Shown here: in pieces, positions 17,408 through 26,318 of the stretch | How the letters are laid out: each line of letters starts with the position of its first letter | Numbering within the stretch: the first letter of the stretch is position 1 | Assembly: GCA_945897755.1 (NCBI GenBank) | Contig: CAMDGH010000008.1 | Location: 1 to 51,321, forward strand | DNA: 51,321 nucleotides | Direction: 5' to 3' | Origin: Chryseobacterium gleum | GTDB taxonomy: Bacteria; Bacteroidota; Bacteroidia; Flavobacteriales_D; Crocinitomicaceae | Notes under the pieces: generated by a model | The model's input: only the letters and a program-made list of their open reading frames with translations | Database searches by the model: none | Told to the model about the DNA's origin: nothing | Program-made: the position numbers and the translations under genes

Positions 17408-19144
17408 TTAACCTACGCTTAATGAAATTTGAATATCTTTTATGATTAATTGAATGGTTGTTTTATCATTCCATGTATTGGTATCTATCGTATAAGCAAT
17501 ATCAATTCTTTTTCCAGAATTTACAAGATGGTATAAATCAGCTATTCTAAATCCAATTGCATTAAAAATACATAGACAATCATCTTGTTTTATTCTGAGT
17601 TTGATGTGTTCCTCTTTTATAAGTGATGCTTCACACACATGAACGTTTCTACTTACAAAAATGGGTTTCATATTTCCAGGTCCATAGGGTTCCATCTGAT
17701 CAATTAAGCGCTTTAATTTCGGGATCGTATTAAATGGCTCATTGTGTTCAAATAGGTCAGCAAATGAAATTTCAGCATCGACTTGGATAATTTCATGCTC
17801 CATATCAGTTCTTAATAAGTTTGACACAACCGAATCAAATCTTTTTTTTAATAATGGAACATTTTCTAAAGGTAAGGTCATTCCTGCGGCAAATGTATGA
17901 CCACCAAATTGATCTAATAAATCTTCACATTGGCATAAGGCATGATGAATATCAAAGCCCTTAACGCTTCTTGCTGATCCCGTTGCTTTACCGTTTGATT
18001 CGGTAAGTACAATAGTAGGTCTGTAATGCGTTTCGATGAGTCTTGAAGCTACAATACCTACCACACCTTTGTGCCATTTATTTTGAAAAACTAAAGTTGA
18101 CTTGTATTCTCCAAATAATGGATCATCTGAGATAAGCTGTAATGCTTCTTTTGTGATCTGTGCGTCGAGCTCTTTTCTTTCTTGATTATCTAGGTCAATA
18201 CTTGTTGCAATTTCTATTAAAAGGGCTTCTTCTGATGAAATCATTAAATCAACTGCTTTTTTTCCAGAATGAATTCTTCCTGCTGCATTAATTCTTGGAG
18301 CAATGATAAATACAACATCCGTTAAGAGAAGGGGTAGCTTTTTGCCAGCTATTTTAAGTAATTCAACAATTCCTTTTCGAGGATCCTGATTTAATAAGCG
18401 TAATCCATGATAACACAAAATCCGATTTTCACCTGAAAGGGAAACAATGTCTGCACCAATACTTATTGCAACTAAATCTAATTGCTGAAATAATACCGTT
18501 GTATCCTTTTTCGTGAATGTTAAATATGCTTGAAGTAACTTAAATCCTACGCCACATCCAGACAATCCTTTAAATGGATAATTACAATCTACTTGTAATG
18601 GGTCTAATACGATGCAATTTGGAAGCTCGTTACCTGGTTGATGATGATCACAAATGATAAAATCAATCCCGAGTTTTGATGCATAATCTACTTTTTCAAC
18701 AGATCTAATACCACAATCTAATGATATTATCAATGTGACTCCATGTTCAAGAGCGGTATCTATCCCTAGCTTACTCACACCATATCCCTCAATATAACGG
18801 TCTGGTATATAACACTCTAGTTGATCATAAAATTCTGATAGTACATTCCAACATACTGCAACTGCTGTTGTTCCATCAACATCATAGTCGCCAAAAATCA
18901 TAATTCGCTCTCTTTTTAAAATGGCTTCTTCAATCCGATTAACAGCTCGGTGCATGTCTTTCATTAAAAAAGGATCATGTAGAAGTGAAATGTCTGGTCT
19001 AAAAAAAGCTTTTGCTTCTTCAAAATTTGTTAAGTTCCGTTGAACTAATAATTGAGCAATTATAGGCGGAATAGATAATGATTTTTGAAGGGAATCTATC
19101 TTTAATTTTTCCGGTTTTTCAATTAAACTCCAAGATTTAGGCAT
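17408..19144 (-). CDS. recJ: Single-stranded-DNA-specific 5'-3' exonuclease RecJ
   Basis: A 578-residue DHH-family nuclease acting in recombinational and mismatch repair. DHH-domain motifs in order: GDYDVDGTTAVAV (motif I), LDCGIRS, the DHHQPG signature (motif III), and IGADIVSLSGENR (motif IV). The DHHA1 domain has QFGGHTFAAGM at about residue 405. A C-terminal OB-fold (about 450-575) completes the bacterial RecJ layout; length is normal. It lies 57 bases downstream of the histidine kinase gene on the same strand, and they may share a transcript with hutI. No hairpin terminator was seen after it. Confidence 0.94.
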   Translation of the reverse strand: MPKSWSLIEKPEKLKIDSLQKSLSIPPIIAQLLVQRNLTNFEEAKAFFRPDISLLHDPFLMKDMHRAVNRIEEAILKRERIMIFGDYDVDGTTAVAVCWNVLSEFYDQLECYIPDRYIEGYGVSKLGIDTALEHGVTLIISLDCGIRSVEKVDYASKLGIDFIICDHHQPGNELPNCIVLDPLQVDCNYPFKGLSGCGVGFKLLQAYLTFTKKDTTVLFQQLDLVAISIGADIVSLSGENRILCYHGLRLLNQDPRKGIVELLKIAGKKLPLLLTDVVFIIAPRINAAGRIHSGKKAVDLMISSEEALLIEIATSIDLDNQERKELDAQITKEALQLISDDPLFGEYKSTLVFQNKWHKGVVGIVASRLIETHYRPTIVLTESNGKATGSARSVKGFDIHHALCQCEDLLDQFGGHTFAAGMTLPLENVPLLKKRFDSVVSNLLRTDMEHEIIQVDAEISFADLFEHNEPFNTIPKLKRLIDQMEPYGPGNMKPIFVSRNVHVCEASLIKEEHIKLRIKQDDCLCIFNAIGFRIADLYHLVNSGKRIDIAYTIDTNTWNDKTTIQLIIKDIQISLSVG

Positions 19145-19201
19145 CTTTTTTTAGATTTTATTCATTTAAATTACAACAAAAGATCAGCGATTACTAATTA
19201 T

Positions 19202-22200
19202 TTAATCATTTTTCGGAAATTCAATTGTAAATAAAGTCCCTTTATCGACCTGTGATTCAACTAAAATAGTACCCTTGTATTGTTGAATAATTTGTTTAGA
19301 CATTGCTAAACCTAAGCCTGTTCCTGATGACTTAGTTGTAAAATAAGGCTCAAAAATCTTTTCTTTTAATTCTTGACTAAACCCTACCCCATTATCTTTT
19401 ATATGTATCAGGTAACTCAAATTTGTTTCTTCGATTAAAATGTCTATTTTTCCTTTGCGTTCAGCTGGAATCGATTGAAGTGCATTTGTTATTAAATTCG
19501 TGAAAACACGTAAGAGTAAATCTTTATCTCCTCGAACAAAGGCAGATTTAATAGAAGGATTTAAAGATAAAACAATACTTGCTTTTTCTTCATCTAAAAA
19601 TAAGGTTATTGTACTTTCGATGATCATAATTAAATCGATTAATTGTTCTGTTGCCTTTGGTAATTTTGCGAAATGAGAAAACTCATTAGCAATTTTTGCT
19701 AGCAAATCAATTTGCGCTATAATGGAACGGGTTATTTTTTGAAGTTTTTCTATCGAAATTGGTTTTTCAGGATCATAGACCCTTTCCAGCTGTTGAAGAT
19801 TTAGCTTCATTGGAGTCAATGGGTTTTTTATTTCATGCGCAACTTGTTTAGCCATTTCTCTCCAAGCACTTTCTCGTTCACTTTGTGCAAGCTGGCTTGT
19901 TTTAAGTGCTAATTCATTCAATTTAGTATTATAGTCATCCACAAGAGCACCAATTTCATCTTTTGCAGAATAAGCGATGGGTTTATTATAAATTCCTAGC
20001 TGAACCCTGGAAACACTTTCTTTTAACATACGTAACGGTTTCGTAACCCATGAAGAAATGAATAGTGCAAATAGAACAGATATTGCTAATAATAAAATAG
20101 ATACATTCATTAATGTTTCTAAAAACTGTTTTAATTGTAATTCAATCCCTTGTTGTTGACCAAAATGCTGTAAATTAATGTATGCTAATAATTCCCCATC
20201 ATTGTTATAAAAAGGAAGGTAAGCGGATAAAAAAGTCAAAGAACCAATTGTTTCTTCGTGAATAAATTCACTTTTCCTAAATTGATTTAGTTCAATTAAA
20301 GCTGTAGGGTTCAATTGCTCACTTATGATACCAATATTAAATAGTTTTGGGCGAGAGGACGCCAATAAAAATCCTTGTTGGTCGTATAAGTTAATATCTG
20401 TTTGAAAGATGGAGGCTAAATCCTGTAATGTGACTTCAAGTAAATTGCCGTTTTTAGAAAGAGTTAGCTCTATTTCTGATCCATATTTTTGTTTTATATC
20501 TCTTTCAAGAGAATGAATTTTATCTATCATTAACTCATGTGTGTATTCTTTGTATTGATTTGTAACAAAAAAACCGGCACCCAATCCAAAAACGATAAGA
20601 GTAACAAAAACCAATCCAAGCAAGACCATTTGAATCCGAATTGCAAAAGAGAGTTCTTTAAATCGAATAAATCTTTCTCGATTTTTTATTGTAATAGGGA
20701 CTAACAGGAATAATCCAAAAAAACTAAATAAATACGAGCAGGATGTAAACCAATGAAGTGTGCTGGTATTCGGAATTGATAAAACAATTAAGTCATTGTA
20801 GTTTTTTCGATGCACATAATGACTATAACCATTTTGATTGTAAAAGCCATCGGAGTAGATCTTCTTACCAAGTATTCCAAAATCTTCAAGTGGATAGGAA
20901 TATTTTCCATTATGACTTACCAACTTTCCAGTATAATACTTAGCCATTGAATATTTTTCTAATGGTTCGATTACATGAGCTTCTCCTGAAACTAATAAGC
21001 GTGGAAATCCTATTTTTTCAGGTATTTTTTTAGATTTTAAAGCACAATAAAGAGATCCAATGGTGTCTTTTGATTGATTAATTATCTCTTGCCGGATAAT
21101 ATAACTGTATTGACTTGTGTAGTCTTTGATGTAAAACATCCGATTGTCAAGTGTTGAAGGCAGACTATGACGATGTATAATTAATTCAAGATTTGATAAA
21201 TTGTTAGATTGAATGTCTGTATAATTAATTAATGAGGTGTTTTCATTGTTGAACAAATAAAACTCAATTTCATAGCGTTCCCAAAATCCATTAAAAAATT
21301 GTTTTTCCATGTTTTCTTTAAACTCTGAAATGCCAAAAACATGATTTTTTTGAATTAAACGTGCAATGTAGTCATCGTTTTGTATGAATTTTGAGAGAGT
21401 TTGGTAGGTTTTCTCTGTTTCTAAATCTTGTTCCGAAGCTAGTTTTTTTGCAATTACTTCTCGCTCTCTTTGTTCTTTTTTGGTGTGAAATATTTCTAGG
21501 TTTAACGCGATTAAAAATGAAAAAAGAAATAGAAATAAAATTCCTTTTCCATTACTGATATTCGATCTATCTTGGATCGAAAACCAAACAATAATAAAAG
21601 TTATGAATGATAATAGTAGAATTAATAAAAATTGTTGATTACCGAAAGTCATGTCAAGTACCATTCCTATAATCGAAATAATCGCCCAAAACCAAAGAAT
21701 TTGTTTTTTTGAAGTGCCAGTATAAAAGAGTGATTGAATAATCGTTTTTAGGAAGTAATAATAACTATAAAATAAAATCCCCATTGCGAGAAAGCTCATG
21801 AAAGAGTAAAAGTTAAGCTCAAATAAGTTGTCAATTTTTAAGGGAATCGTTGAATTTTGTATAAGGACTCTAAAAACTTCACCTAAGAAAAAGGAGAAAA
21901 ACAAAATCACTATTAAAAAACCGAAGTATATTATTTTATCGTATCTGAATGATTTTAGTTGAATGATTCGATGAATAATAGTAAATACTACCCATACTAA
22001 AGTAAAGGTATTTATTATAAATTCCCCGAAATTTGGCGCCCAAAATGCTCCTGTGTAAAGTTCATTTTGAAAAGAAGTTATCCCCGAAATAAAAACAAAC
22101 CAATGCCATTGAACACTTGAAATACGTGTTAAAATAACGCCAATTATGAGTAACCAAAACCAACGTGTAGAGAGTGTATGACTAAGGCGATAAAAATACA

Positions 22201-22843
22201 GAAAAAGAAAGCTAAGAAAAATGCAAAATAAGCTTAAAAGAATGTCGCTATGTATTGATGGAATCGATACTGTTGGGTAAATATACCAAGCAAATAAAAA
22301 CTTTTTGTGGCTAGAATAAATCGGAAATGCATTATCTTTTTCTAAAATAACTGAAGCTTTGCATGGCAGCTTTAAATCGGGATTATAGCTATTTTGCAAG
22401 GTGTTATTTTCATAGGGGTATTCTTTTTTTATTAAAAAACTTCCTACTATTACCGTGTTTTTTAAACGGATAGTTTTAGCATAGTACCACCCATTTTGTA
22501 AATGTATGATTCCCTCTGATGGAAAATGAAGGTCTGAAAACCGAGAAACGGGTAATTGATTTGTATTCCAAAACAACAATGAATCATTCCGGAAAATGTG
22601 AAGGTAAAAATTACTCTCATCTAATTCTGCACGATTATGAATGGAGATATTTTCAAACTTTAAGGTTTTCTTTTTATGGTTTAAAAAATCATCTAGTTTA
22701 GATGTTTTCTCTCTAAATTTTTCTTGATATGTCTTTATTTCTGATGTGAAATCGGTTCTAAAGATGTAATTATTGTATCCTAAGAAAATTAAAAACGATA
22801 AAATTACACCTAATCCATACCTATATTTTACTATAAAATGCAT
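19202..22843 (-). CDS. Large multi-pass membrane sensor histidine kinase
   Basis: 1213 residues. A membrane segment near the N-terminus (about 9-26) and an exported region (to about 190) precede a block of about eight membrane helices (190-455). A second exported region follows (about 460-725), then two more helices, a periplasmic sensor segment (about 770-895), a last helix, and a HAMP linker (about 910-965). The kinase core has H-box VAHEIKNPLTPM with phospho-acceptor H1003, N-box NALQSIP, G1 DNGVGFS and G2 GTGLGLAMSK. The H-box resembles NtrY-type kinases. No response regulator is adjacent, so it is an orphan kinase here. Starts 9 bases after the hutI stop, suggesting co-transcription. The stimulus is unknown. 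Confidence 0.9.
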   Translation of the reverse strand: MHFIVKYRYGLGVILSFLIFLGYNNYIFRTDFTSEIKTYQEKFREKTSKLDDFLNHKKKTLKFENISIHNRAELDESNFYLHIFRNDSLLFWNTNQLPVSRFSDLHFPSEGIIHLQNGWYYAKTIRLKNTVIVGSFLIKKEYPYENNTLQNSYNPDLKLPCKASVILEKDNAFPIYSSHKKFLFAWYIYPTVSIPSIHSDILLSLFCIFLSFLFLYFYRLSHTLSTRWFWLLIIGVILTRISSVQWHWFVFISGITSFQNELYTGAFWAPNFGEFIINTFTLVWVVFTIIHRIIQLKSFRYDKIIYFGFLIVILFFSFFLGEVFRVLIQNSTIPLKIDNLFELNFYSFMSFLAMGILFYSYYYFLKTIIQSLFYTGTSKKQILWFWAIISIIGMVLDMTFGNQQFLLILLLSFITFIIVWFSIQDRSNISNGKGILFLFLFSFLIALNLEIFHTKKEQREREVIAKKLASEQDLETEKTYQTLSKFIQNDDYIARLIQKNHVFGISEFKENMEKQFFNGFWERYEIEFYLFNNENTSLINYTDIQSNNLSNLELIIHRHSLPSTLDNRMFYIKDYTSQYSYIIRQEIINQSKDTIGSLYCALKSKKIPEKIGFPRLLVSGEAHVIEPLEKYSMAKYYTGKLVSHNGKYSYPLEDFGILGKKIYSDGFYNQNGYSHYVHRKNYNDLIVLSIPNTSTLHWFTSCSYLFSFFGLFLLVPITIKNRERFIRFKELSFAIRIQMVLLGLVFVTLIVFGLGAGFFVTNQYKEYTHELMIDKIHSLERDIKQKYGSEIELTLSKNGNLLEVTLQDLASIFQTDINLYDQQGFLLASSRPKLFNIGIISEQLNPTALIELNQFRKSEFIHEETIGSLTFLSAYLPFYNNDGELLAYINLQHFGQQQGIELQLKQFLETLMNVSILLLAISVLFALFISSWVTKPLRMLKESVSRVQLGIYNKPIAYSAKDEIGALVDDYNTKLNELALKTSQLAQSERESAWREMAKQVAHEIKNPLTPMKLNLQQLERVYDPEKPISIEKLQKITRSIIAQIDLLAKIANEFSHFAKLPKATEQLIDLIMIIESTITLFLDEEKASIVLSLNPSIKSAFVRGDKDLLLRVFTNLITNALQSIPAERKGKIDILIEETNLSYLIHIKDNGVGFSQELKEKIFEPYFTTKSSGTGLGLAMSKQIIQQYKGTILVESQVDKGTLFTIEFPKND

Positions 22844-22852
22844 AATAATACG

Positions 22853-24085
22853 TTAAATAATAATGCGATCTATGTGCTGTTCACCAAATGCATATGGAAT
22901 ATACGATAAAGATGTTATTTCTTTTGTGATGATAACACTCCCTTTTTTCCCAAGGGAAATGGAACCATGTGTTTTGGATATTCCCATTGCATATGCCGCG
23001 TTTATGGTTAATGCATTAATTACTTCATTGGGGGTCATTTTCATTTTTATACAAGCTAATGAAAAAACAACACCTAAATTTCCGGTAGGTGTTGTGCCAG
23101 GATTGAAGTCACTTGCTAACGCTACTGGAACATCATTTTCCATAAGCTTTCTTGCATTTGCATATGGTATGGAAATAAAGTGTGAACAACTAGGGAGTAG
23201 CGTCGGCATGCAATTACTATCTTTTAAAGCAAGGATATCTTCCATCGATAATTCTTCTAAATGGTCTACTGATAAAGCTCCTAGTTCAACTGCTTTTGTA
23301 ATTCCGCCCATTACTGAAAATTGATTGACATGTACTTTTGGAATTAAGCCATGCGCAATACCAATTTTCAATATTTCTTCCATTTCATCGATAGAAAAAT
23401 AATTTCGTTCGCAAAATACATCGATGTAATCGGCTAATTTTTCAGCAGCTATTTTTGGAATCATTTGCTGTGTAATTAAATCAATATACCCACGATGATC
23501 TTCCTTGAATTCACTAGGGTACGCGTGAGCACCCAAAAAAGTAGCTTTTATAGTGAGGGGTAAATTTTCTTTTAAACGCTTAATTACCCTCAACATCTTT
23601 AGTTCTGAATCTAATGTCAGCCCATATCCAGATTTTATTTCTATCGCGCCTGTGCCTGTTGCTATTACGCTTAAGATACGTTTGTGTGCTTGTGTGTATA
23701 ATTCATCTTCTGACATCTCAGCCAATCGTTTAGCAGAATTTAAAATCCCTCCTCCTTTTAAAGCGATTTCTTCATAAGTAAAACCTTTAATACGATCAAT
23801 AAATTCTTCTTCTCTGCTTTTTGCAAATACAATATGAGTGTGAGGGTCGCAAAAGGCAGGAAGTACAAATTTACCTTCTGCATCAATTACCTCGAGATTT
23901 CTCCAATCGGTAATACCGCCCCAATCATCCATAGAACCATAATCGACAATGATACCATCTTCAATTGCCAAGTAAGCATTTTTTAGTATTGGTAAATTAT
24001 CCATAGAGCGTCCCTTAATCATAGGAAGAAGGTCTTCACCATATTGCACTAAGCCTTTGATGTTTTTAATGATTATATTACTCAT
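22853..24085 (-). CDS. hutI: Imidazolonepropionase
   Basis: Third enzyme of histidine degradation: hydrolyses 4-imidazolone-5-propanoate to N-formimidoyl-glutamate. An amidohydrolase-fold enzyme. Metal ligands are visible in FCDPHTHIVFAKSR (HxH), in HVNQFSVMGG and DHLEEL, and in the late ASDFNPGTTP aspartate. I start at the ATG at 24083-24085 (MSNIIIKNIKG, 410 residues, the normal length). A longer frame from a TTG at 24118 adds a Lys-rich, non-conserved leader and is unlikely. No other hut gene is nearby. It is the first gene of a probable unit with the membrane histidine kinase. Confidence 0.93.
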   Translation of the reverse strand: MSNIIIKNIKGLVQYGEDLLPMIKGRSMDNLPILKNAYLAIEDGIIVDYGSMDDWGGITDWRNLEVIDAEGKFVLPAFCDPHTHIVFAKSREEEFIDRIKGFTYEEIALKGGGILNSAKRLAEMSEDELYTQAHKRILSVIATGTGAIEIKSGYGLTLDSELKMLRVIKRLKENLPLTIKATFLGAHAYPSEFKEDHRGYIDLITQQMIPKIAAEKLADYIDVFCERNYFSIDEMEEILKIGIAHGLIPKVHVNQFSVMGGITKAVELGALSVDHLEELSMEDILALKDSNCMPTLLPSCSHFISIPYANARKLMENDVPVALASDFNPGTTPTGNLGVVFSLACIKMKMTPNEVINALTINAAYAMGISKTHGSISLGKKGSVIITKEITSLSYIPYAFGEQHIDRIII

Positions 24086-24197
24086 AGATGTTTTTTTTGC
24101 CTTTTTGCCTTTTGACAACGTAGTAGTTTTGTCTTTTATGTTTTCAATTAAAATTGATTATACCTGACGAATTTAAGGTAAAAAGGTGAAATATTAC

Positions 24198-24205
24198 CAA
24201 ATTTA
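24198..24205 (-). promoter_or_regulatory. Candidate -7 box for hutI
   Basis: TAAATTTG on the minus strand is an exact TAnnTTTG match in the divergent hutI/carbonic anhydrase spacer, about 112 bases before the hutI ATG. No -33 TTTG was found at correct distance. Confidence 0.3.
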
Positions 24206-24253
24206 CATTTCCCCATACTTTTCTTGCTTATTTTTACTTAAAAAATTTAATTT

Positions 24254-24781
24254 ATGGCCTTAATAAAAACATGTAGGGGTTTTTCTCCTCAATTTGGTGA
24301 AAATAATTATTTTAGTGAAAACGCAACGATTGTCGGTGATGTTATCATGGGAGATAATTGCTCTGTTTGGTTTAACGCTGTAGTTAGGGGTGACGTCAAT
24401 TCAATTCGGATGGGAAATAATGTCAATGTGCAAGACGGAGCGGTAATTCATTGTACTTATGAAAAAACTAAAACAATTCTTGGAAATAATGTTTCTATAG
24501 GACATAATGCCTTAGTGCATGGATGTTCGGTTGAGGATAATGTGTTAATTGGAATGGGTGCTATTGTGATGGATAATTGCTATATAGAATCAAATTGCAT
24601 TATTGCTGCAGGTGCTGTTTTATTAGAGGGAACCAGAGTGCCTTCTTGGACTATTTATGCTGGTGTACCGGCTAAAAAAGTGAAAACCCTTTCACCTGAG
24701 TTATTTAAGGGTGAAGTGGAAAGAATAGCAACAAATTATATAAAATATGCTTCTTGGTTCAAAGAAGATGAAAAAGAATAA
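24254..24781 (+). CDS. Gamma-class carbonic anhydrase-like hexapeptide-repeat protein
   Basis: A 175-residue left-handed beta-helix protein (hexapeptide repeats such as IVGDVIMGDNCSVWFN and ILGNNVSIGHNALVHGC). The three zinc histidines of the gamma-carbonic anhydrase family are in place as H66 (AVIHCT), H84 and H89 (GHNALVHG), with the R45/D47 and Q60/D61 positions of the trimer interface. Proteins of this YrdA/PaaY type may or may not have carbonic anhydrase activity, so the reaction is inferred. Stands alone, divergent from hutI. Confidence 0.9.
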   Translation: MALIKTCRGFSPQFGENNYFSENATIVGDVIMGDNCSVWFNAVVRGDVNSIRMGNNVNVQDGAVIHCTYEKTKTILGNNVSIGHNALVHGCSVEDNVLIGMGAIVMDNCYIESNCIIAAGAVLLEGTRVPSWTIYAGVPAKKVKTLSPELFKGEVERIATNYIKYASWFKEDEKE

Positions 24782-24912
24782 TGCCAGGAACTCATTTTTT
24801 CAAATACGTATATTGTCATCCGATTTATCTAATTGATAAAACTGTTTTTATTAATAGTGGGTCTAATATTGAAAAAGATTGAAAATAGCTCGGGACAATT
24901 TATGAAGTTAGT

Positions 24913-24945
24913 ATGTCTATATAGAAAACGTATCTATAAAGACAT
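24913..24945. promoter_or_regulatory. 13-bp dyad immediately before the first mini-HTH gene
   Basis: Inverted repeat ATGTCTATATAGA - 7 nt - TCTATAAAGACAT with 12 of 13 positions paired, ending three bases before the ATG at 24949. The two-fold symmetry and position fit an autoregulatory operator for the winged-helix protein it precedes, or an mRNA hairpin that hides the start codon. No copy was noticed before the second paralogue at 25230. Confidence 0.5.
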
Positions 24946-24948
24946 CAA

Positions 24949-25173
24949 ATGGATTTTAGAAAATTGACCTTGTGTATTGATTTTATTAAAGACGAGGAAA
25001 CAGGTAATGCGAATGAGTTTGCATTAAAAATGGGTTTTAAGAATAGGGAATTATACAATTATTTGCTCACCCTTAAATCCGTTTTTAATGCCCCAATCGT
25101 ATTTTGCAAGAAAAGAAATTCATATGTTTTTTTAGAGCAGGGACATTTGCAATTAATTTGGAAACCGCAATAA
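24949..25173 (+). CDS. Small winged-helix/HTH-like protein, paralogue 1
   Basis: 74 residues, a single compact domain with a helix-turn-helix pattern: an N-terminal helix (LTLCIDFIKDEETG), a helix-turn-helix (NANEFALKMGFKNRELYNYLLTLK) and a C-terminal beta-hairpin wing (APIVFCKKRNSYVF). It is clearly related to the next gene: TG, E, LYNYL/MYNYL, AP, K-NSY and a final W line up. I infer DNA binding; there is no effector or oligomerisation domain. A strong dyad lies just before the start. No function is known to me. Confidence 0.65.
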   Translation: MDFRKLTLCIDFIKDEETGNANEFALKMGFKNRELYNYLLTLKSVFNAPIVFCKKRNSYVFLEQGHLQLIWKPQ

Positions 25174-25229
25174 TAAAATAGCTCTCTGAATTCCATTAAT
25201 TAATTAAATTTGACATTCATTTCATAACT

Positions 25230-25466
25230 ATGGATATTAAAATTTTAAAATATATTATTGAGTTAATTAAAGAAGAAAAAACAGGTTCTCCAAAAGAACT
25301 TAGTCAGGCAGTAAAGCTTTCAGAACGGATGATGTATAATTATTTAAAACTGATACGAGAAGAATTAATGGCTCCCGTAAAATTTGATCGATCTAAAAAT
25401 TCGTATTGTTTTTGTCAACCAGGCTTAATAAATTGGGAATGGCAAAAAAACGAACTTAAAACTTAG
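25230..25466 (+). CDS. Small winged-helix/HTH-like protein, paralogue 2
   Basis: 78 residues, a tandem paralogue of the preceding gene, 56 bases downstream. Same order: helix LKYIIELIKEEKTG, HTH SPKELSQAVKLSERMMYNYLKLI, and wing APVKFDRSKNSYCF ending in WEW. The HTH resembles that of small DeoR/WYL-type N-terminal domains, without the rest of such proteins. The last 11 bases overlap the 3' end of the convergent ftsE-like gene. Probable DNA-binding protein, function unknown. This copy keeps the more canonical recognition helix. Confidence 0.65.
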   Translation: MDIKILKYIIELIKEEKTGSPKELSQAVKLSERMMYNYLKLIREELMAPVKFDRSKNSYCFCQPGLINWEWQKNELKT

Positions 25467-26163
25467 AAGTAAATGGATCGAATTTAGAGAGGCTTTCTAC
25501 CTCTTTAATGCTATTCTGTTCTACACGAAACACACGCTGTGGAAATTTCTCAACCAAAGACATGTCATGTGTGGCCATTAATACTGCTGTTTTTTGTTCT
25601 TTTGAAATTTGAATTAAAACACGCATTATTTCTTCCGAAGTTTCAGGGTCTAAGTTTCCGGTAGGCTCATCAGCTAAAATTAATGCAGGCTTATTTAATA
25701 GGGCGCGCGCAATAGTGATTCTTTGTTGTTCCCCTCCCGACAATGCATAAGGCATTTCATTTAATTTCTTTTCTAAACCTACAATACTCAAAACTTCTTC
25801 AATCCGATTGTTTATTTCTACTTCATTTCTCCACTCTGTAGCACGTAAAACAAATCTTAAATTTTCTTTAACGGAACGATCTGTTAATAATTGAAAATCT
25901 TGAAATACAATTCCAATTTTACGTCGAAGCCAAGGAATGTCTTTCCGTTTTAGTTTTGATAAGTCATATCCGACGATGGTCGCTTCACCATGCGTGAGGG
26001 AAAGCTCTCCGTAAATTAATTTTAAGATAGTACTCTTTCCACTTCCTGTTTTTCCAATTAAATAAATAATTTCGTTTTCATTCAATGAAAAATCGAGGGC
26101 TTCGATAACCATCTTTTTATTTTGATAGATGGAACAATTTTTTATTGATATAATTTGACTCAC
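25456..26163 (-). CDS. ftsE: FtsE-like ABC ATPase
   Basis: A 235-residue ATPase with no membrane segment. Walker [11 protein letters not shown]-loop VFQDFQLL, signature ALSGGEQQR, Walker B LILADEP with D-loop TGNLDPE, and H-loop ATHDM are all intact. The Q-loop region and overall length match FtsE, which pairs with the membrane protein FtsX to control peptidoglycan hydrolases at division. LolD/MacB-type ATPases are the main alternative. No ftsX neighbour is present, which is common in Bacteroidota. The start is GTG (26161-26163); an in-frame stop lies two codons upstream, so no longer start exists. Confidence 0.82.
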   Translation of the reverse strand: MSQIISIKNCSIYQNKKMVIEALDFSLNENEIIYLIGKTGSGKSTILKLIYGELSLTHGEATIVGYDLSKLKRKDIPWLRRKIGIVFQDFQLLTDRSVKENLRFVLRATEWRNEVEINNRIEEVLSIVGLEKKLNEMPYALSGGEQQRITIARALLNKPALILADEPTGNLDPETSEEIMRVLIQISKEQKTAVLMATHDMSLVEKFPQRVFRVEQNSIKEVESLSKFDPFTSKF

Positions 26164-26234
26164 TTTTTAAATGCTTTGGTGTAAAATTCATCTTTTTTTT
26201 TCGATGAACTAGACCCTTATTAGAATAATCTTAA

Positions 26235-26263
26235 CAAAATTACGTTTAAAACTTTTATACAAA
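26235..26263 (-). promoter_or_regulatory. Candidate promoter of the ftsE-like gene
   Basis: On the minus strand TTTG (26260-26263), a 17-base spacer and TAATTTTG (26235-26242) match the Bacteroidota -33/-7 pattern TTTG-N17-23-TAnnTTTG in full. It would give a leader of about 65 bases. Confidence 0.5.
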
Positions 26264-26318
26264 TGAATTCAAATAGCCTGTAACGCTTTTAATTTTACCT
26301 AATTTAAAACAGATTAAC

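Noticed and set aside
22863-23324. 153-codon plus-strand open frame inside hutI
   Set aside because: It is antisense to conserved hutI motifs and resembles no protein family.
24086-24118. Longer imidazolonepropionase start at a TTG
   Set aside because: It adds a Lys-rich, non-conserved leader; the ATG at 24085 gives the family's normal N-terminus.
24949-25466. Toxin-antitoxin pair
   Set aside because: The two small genes are paralogues of the same fold, not a toxin with an unrelated antitoxin.
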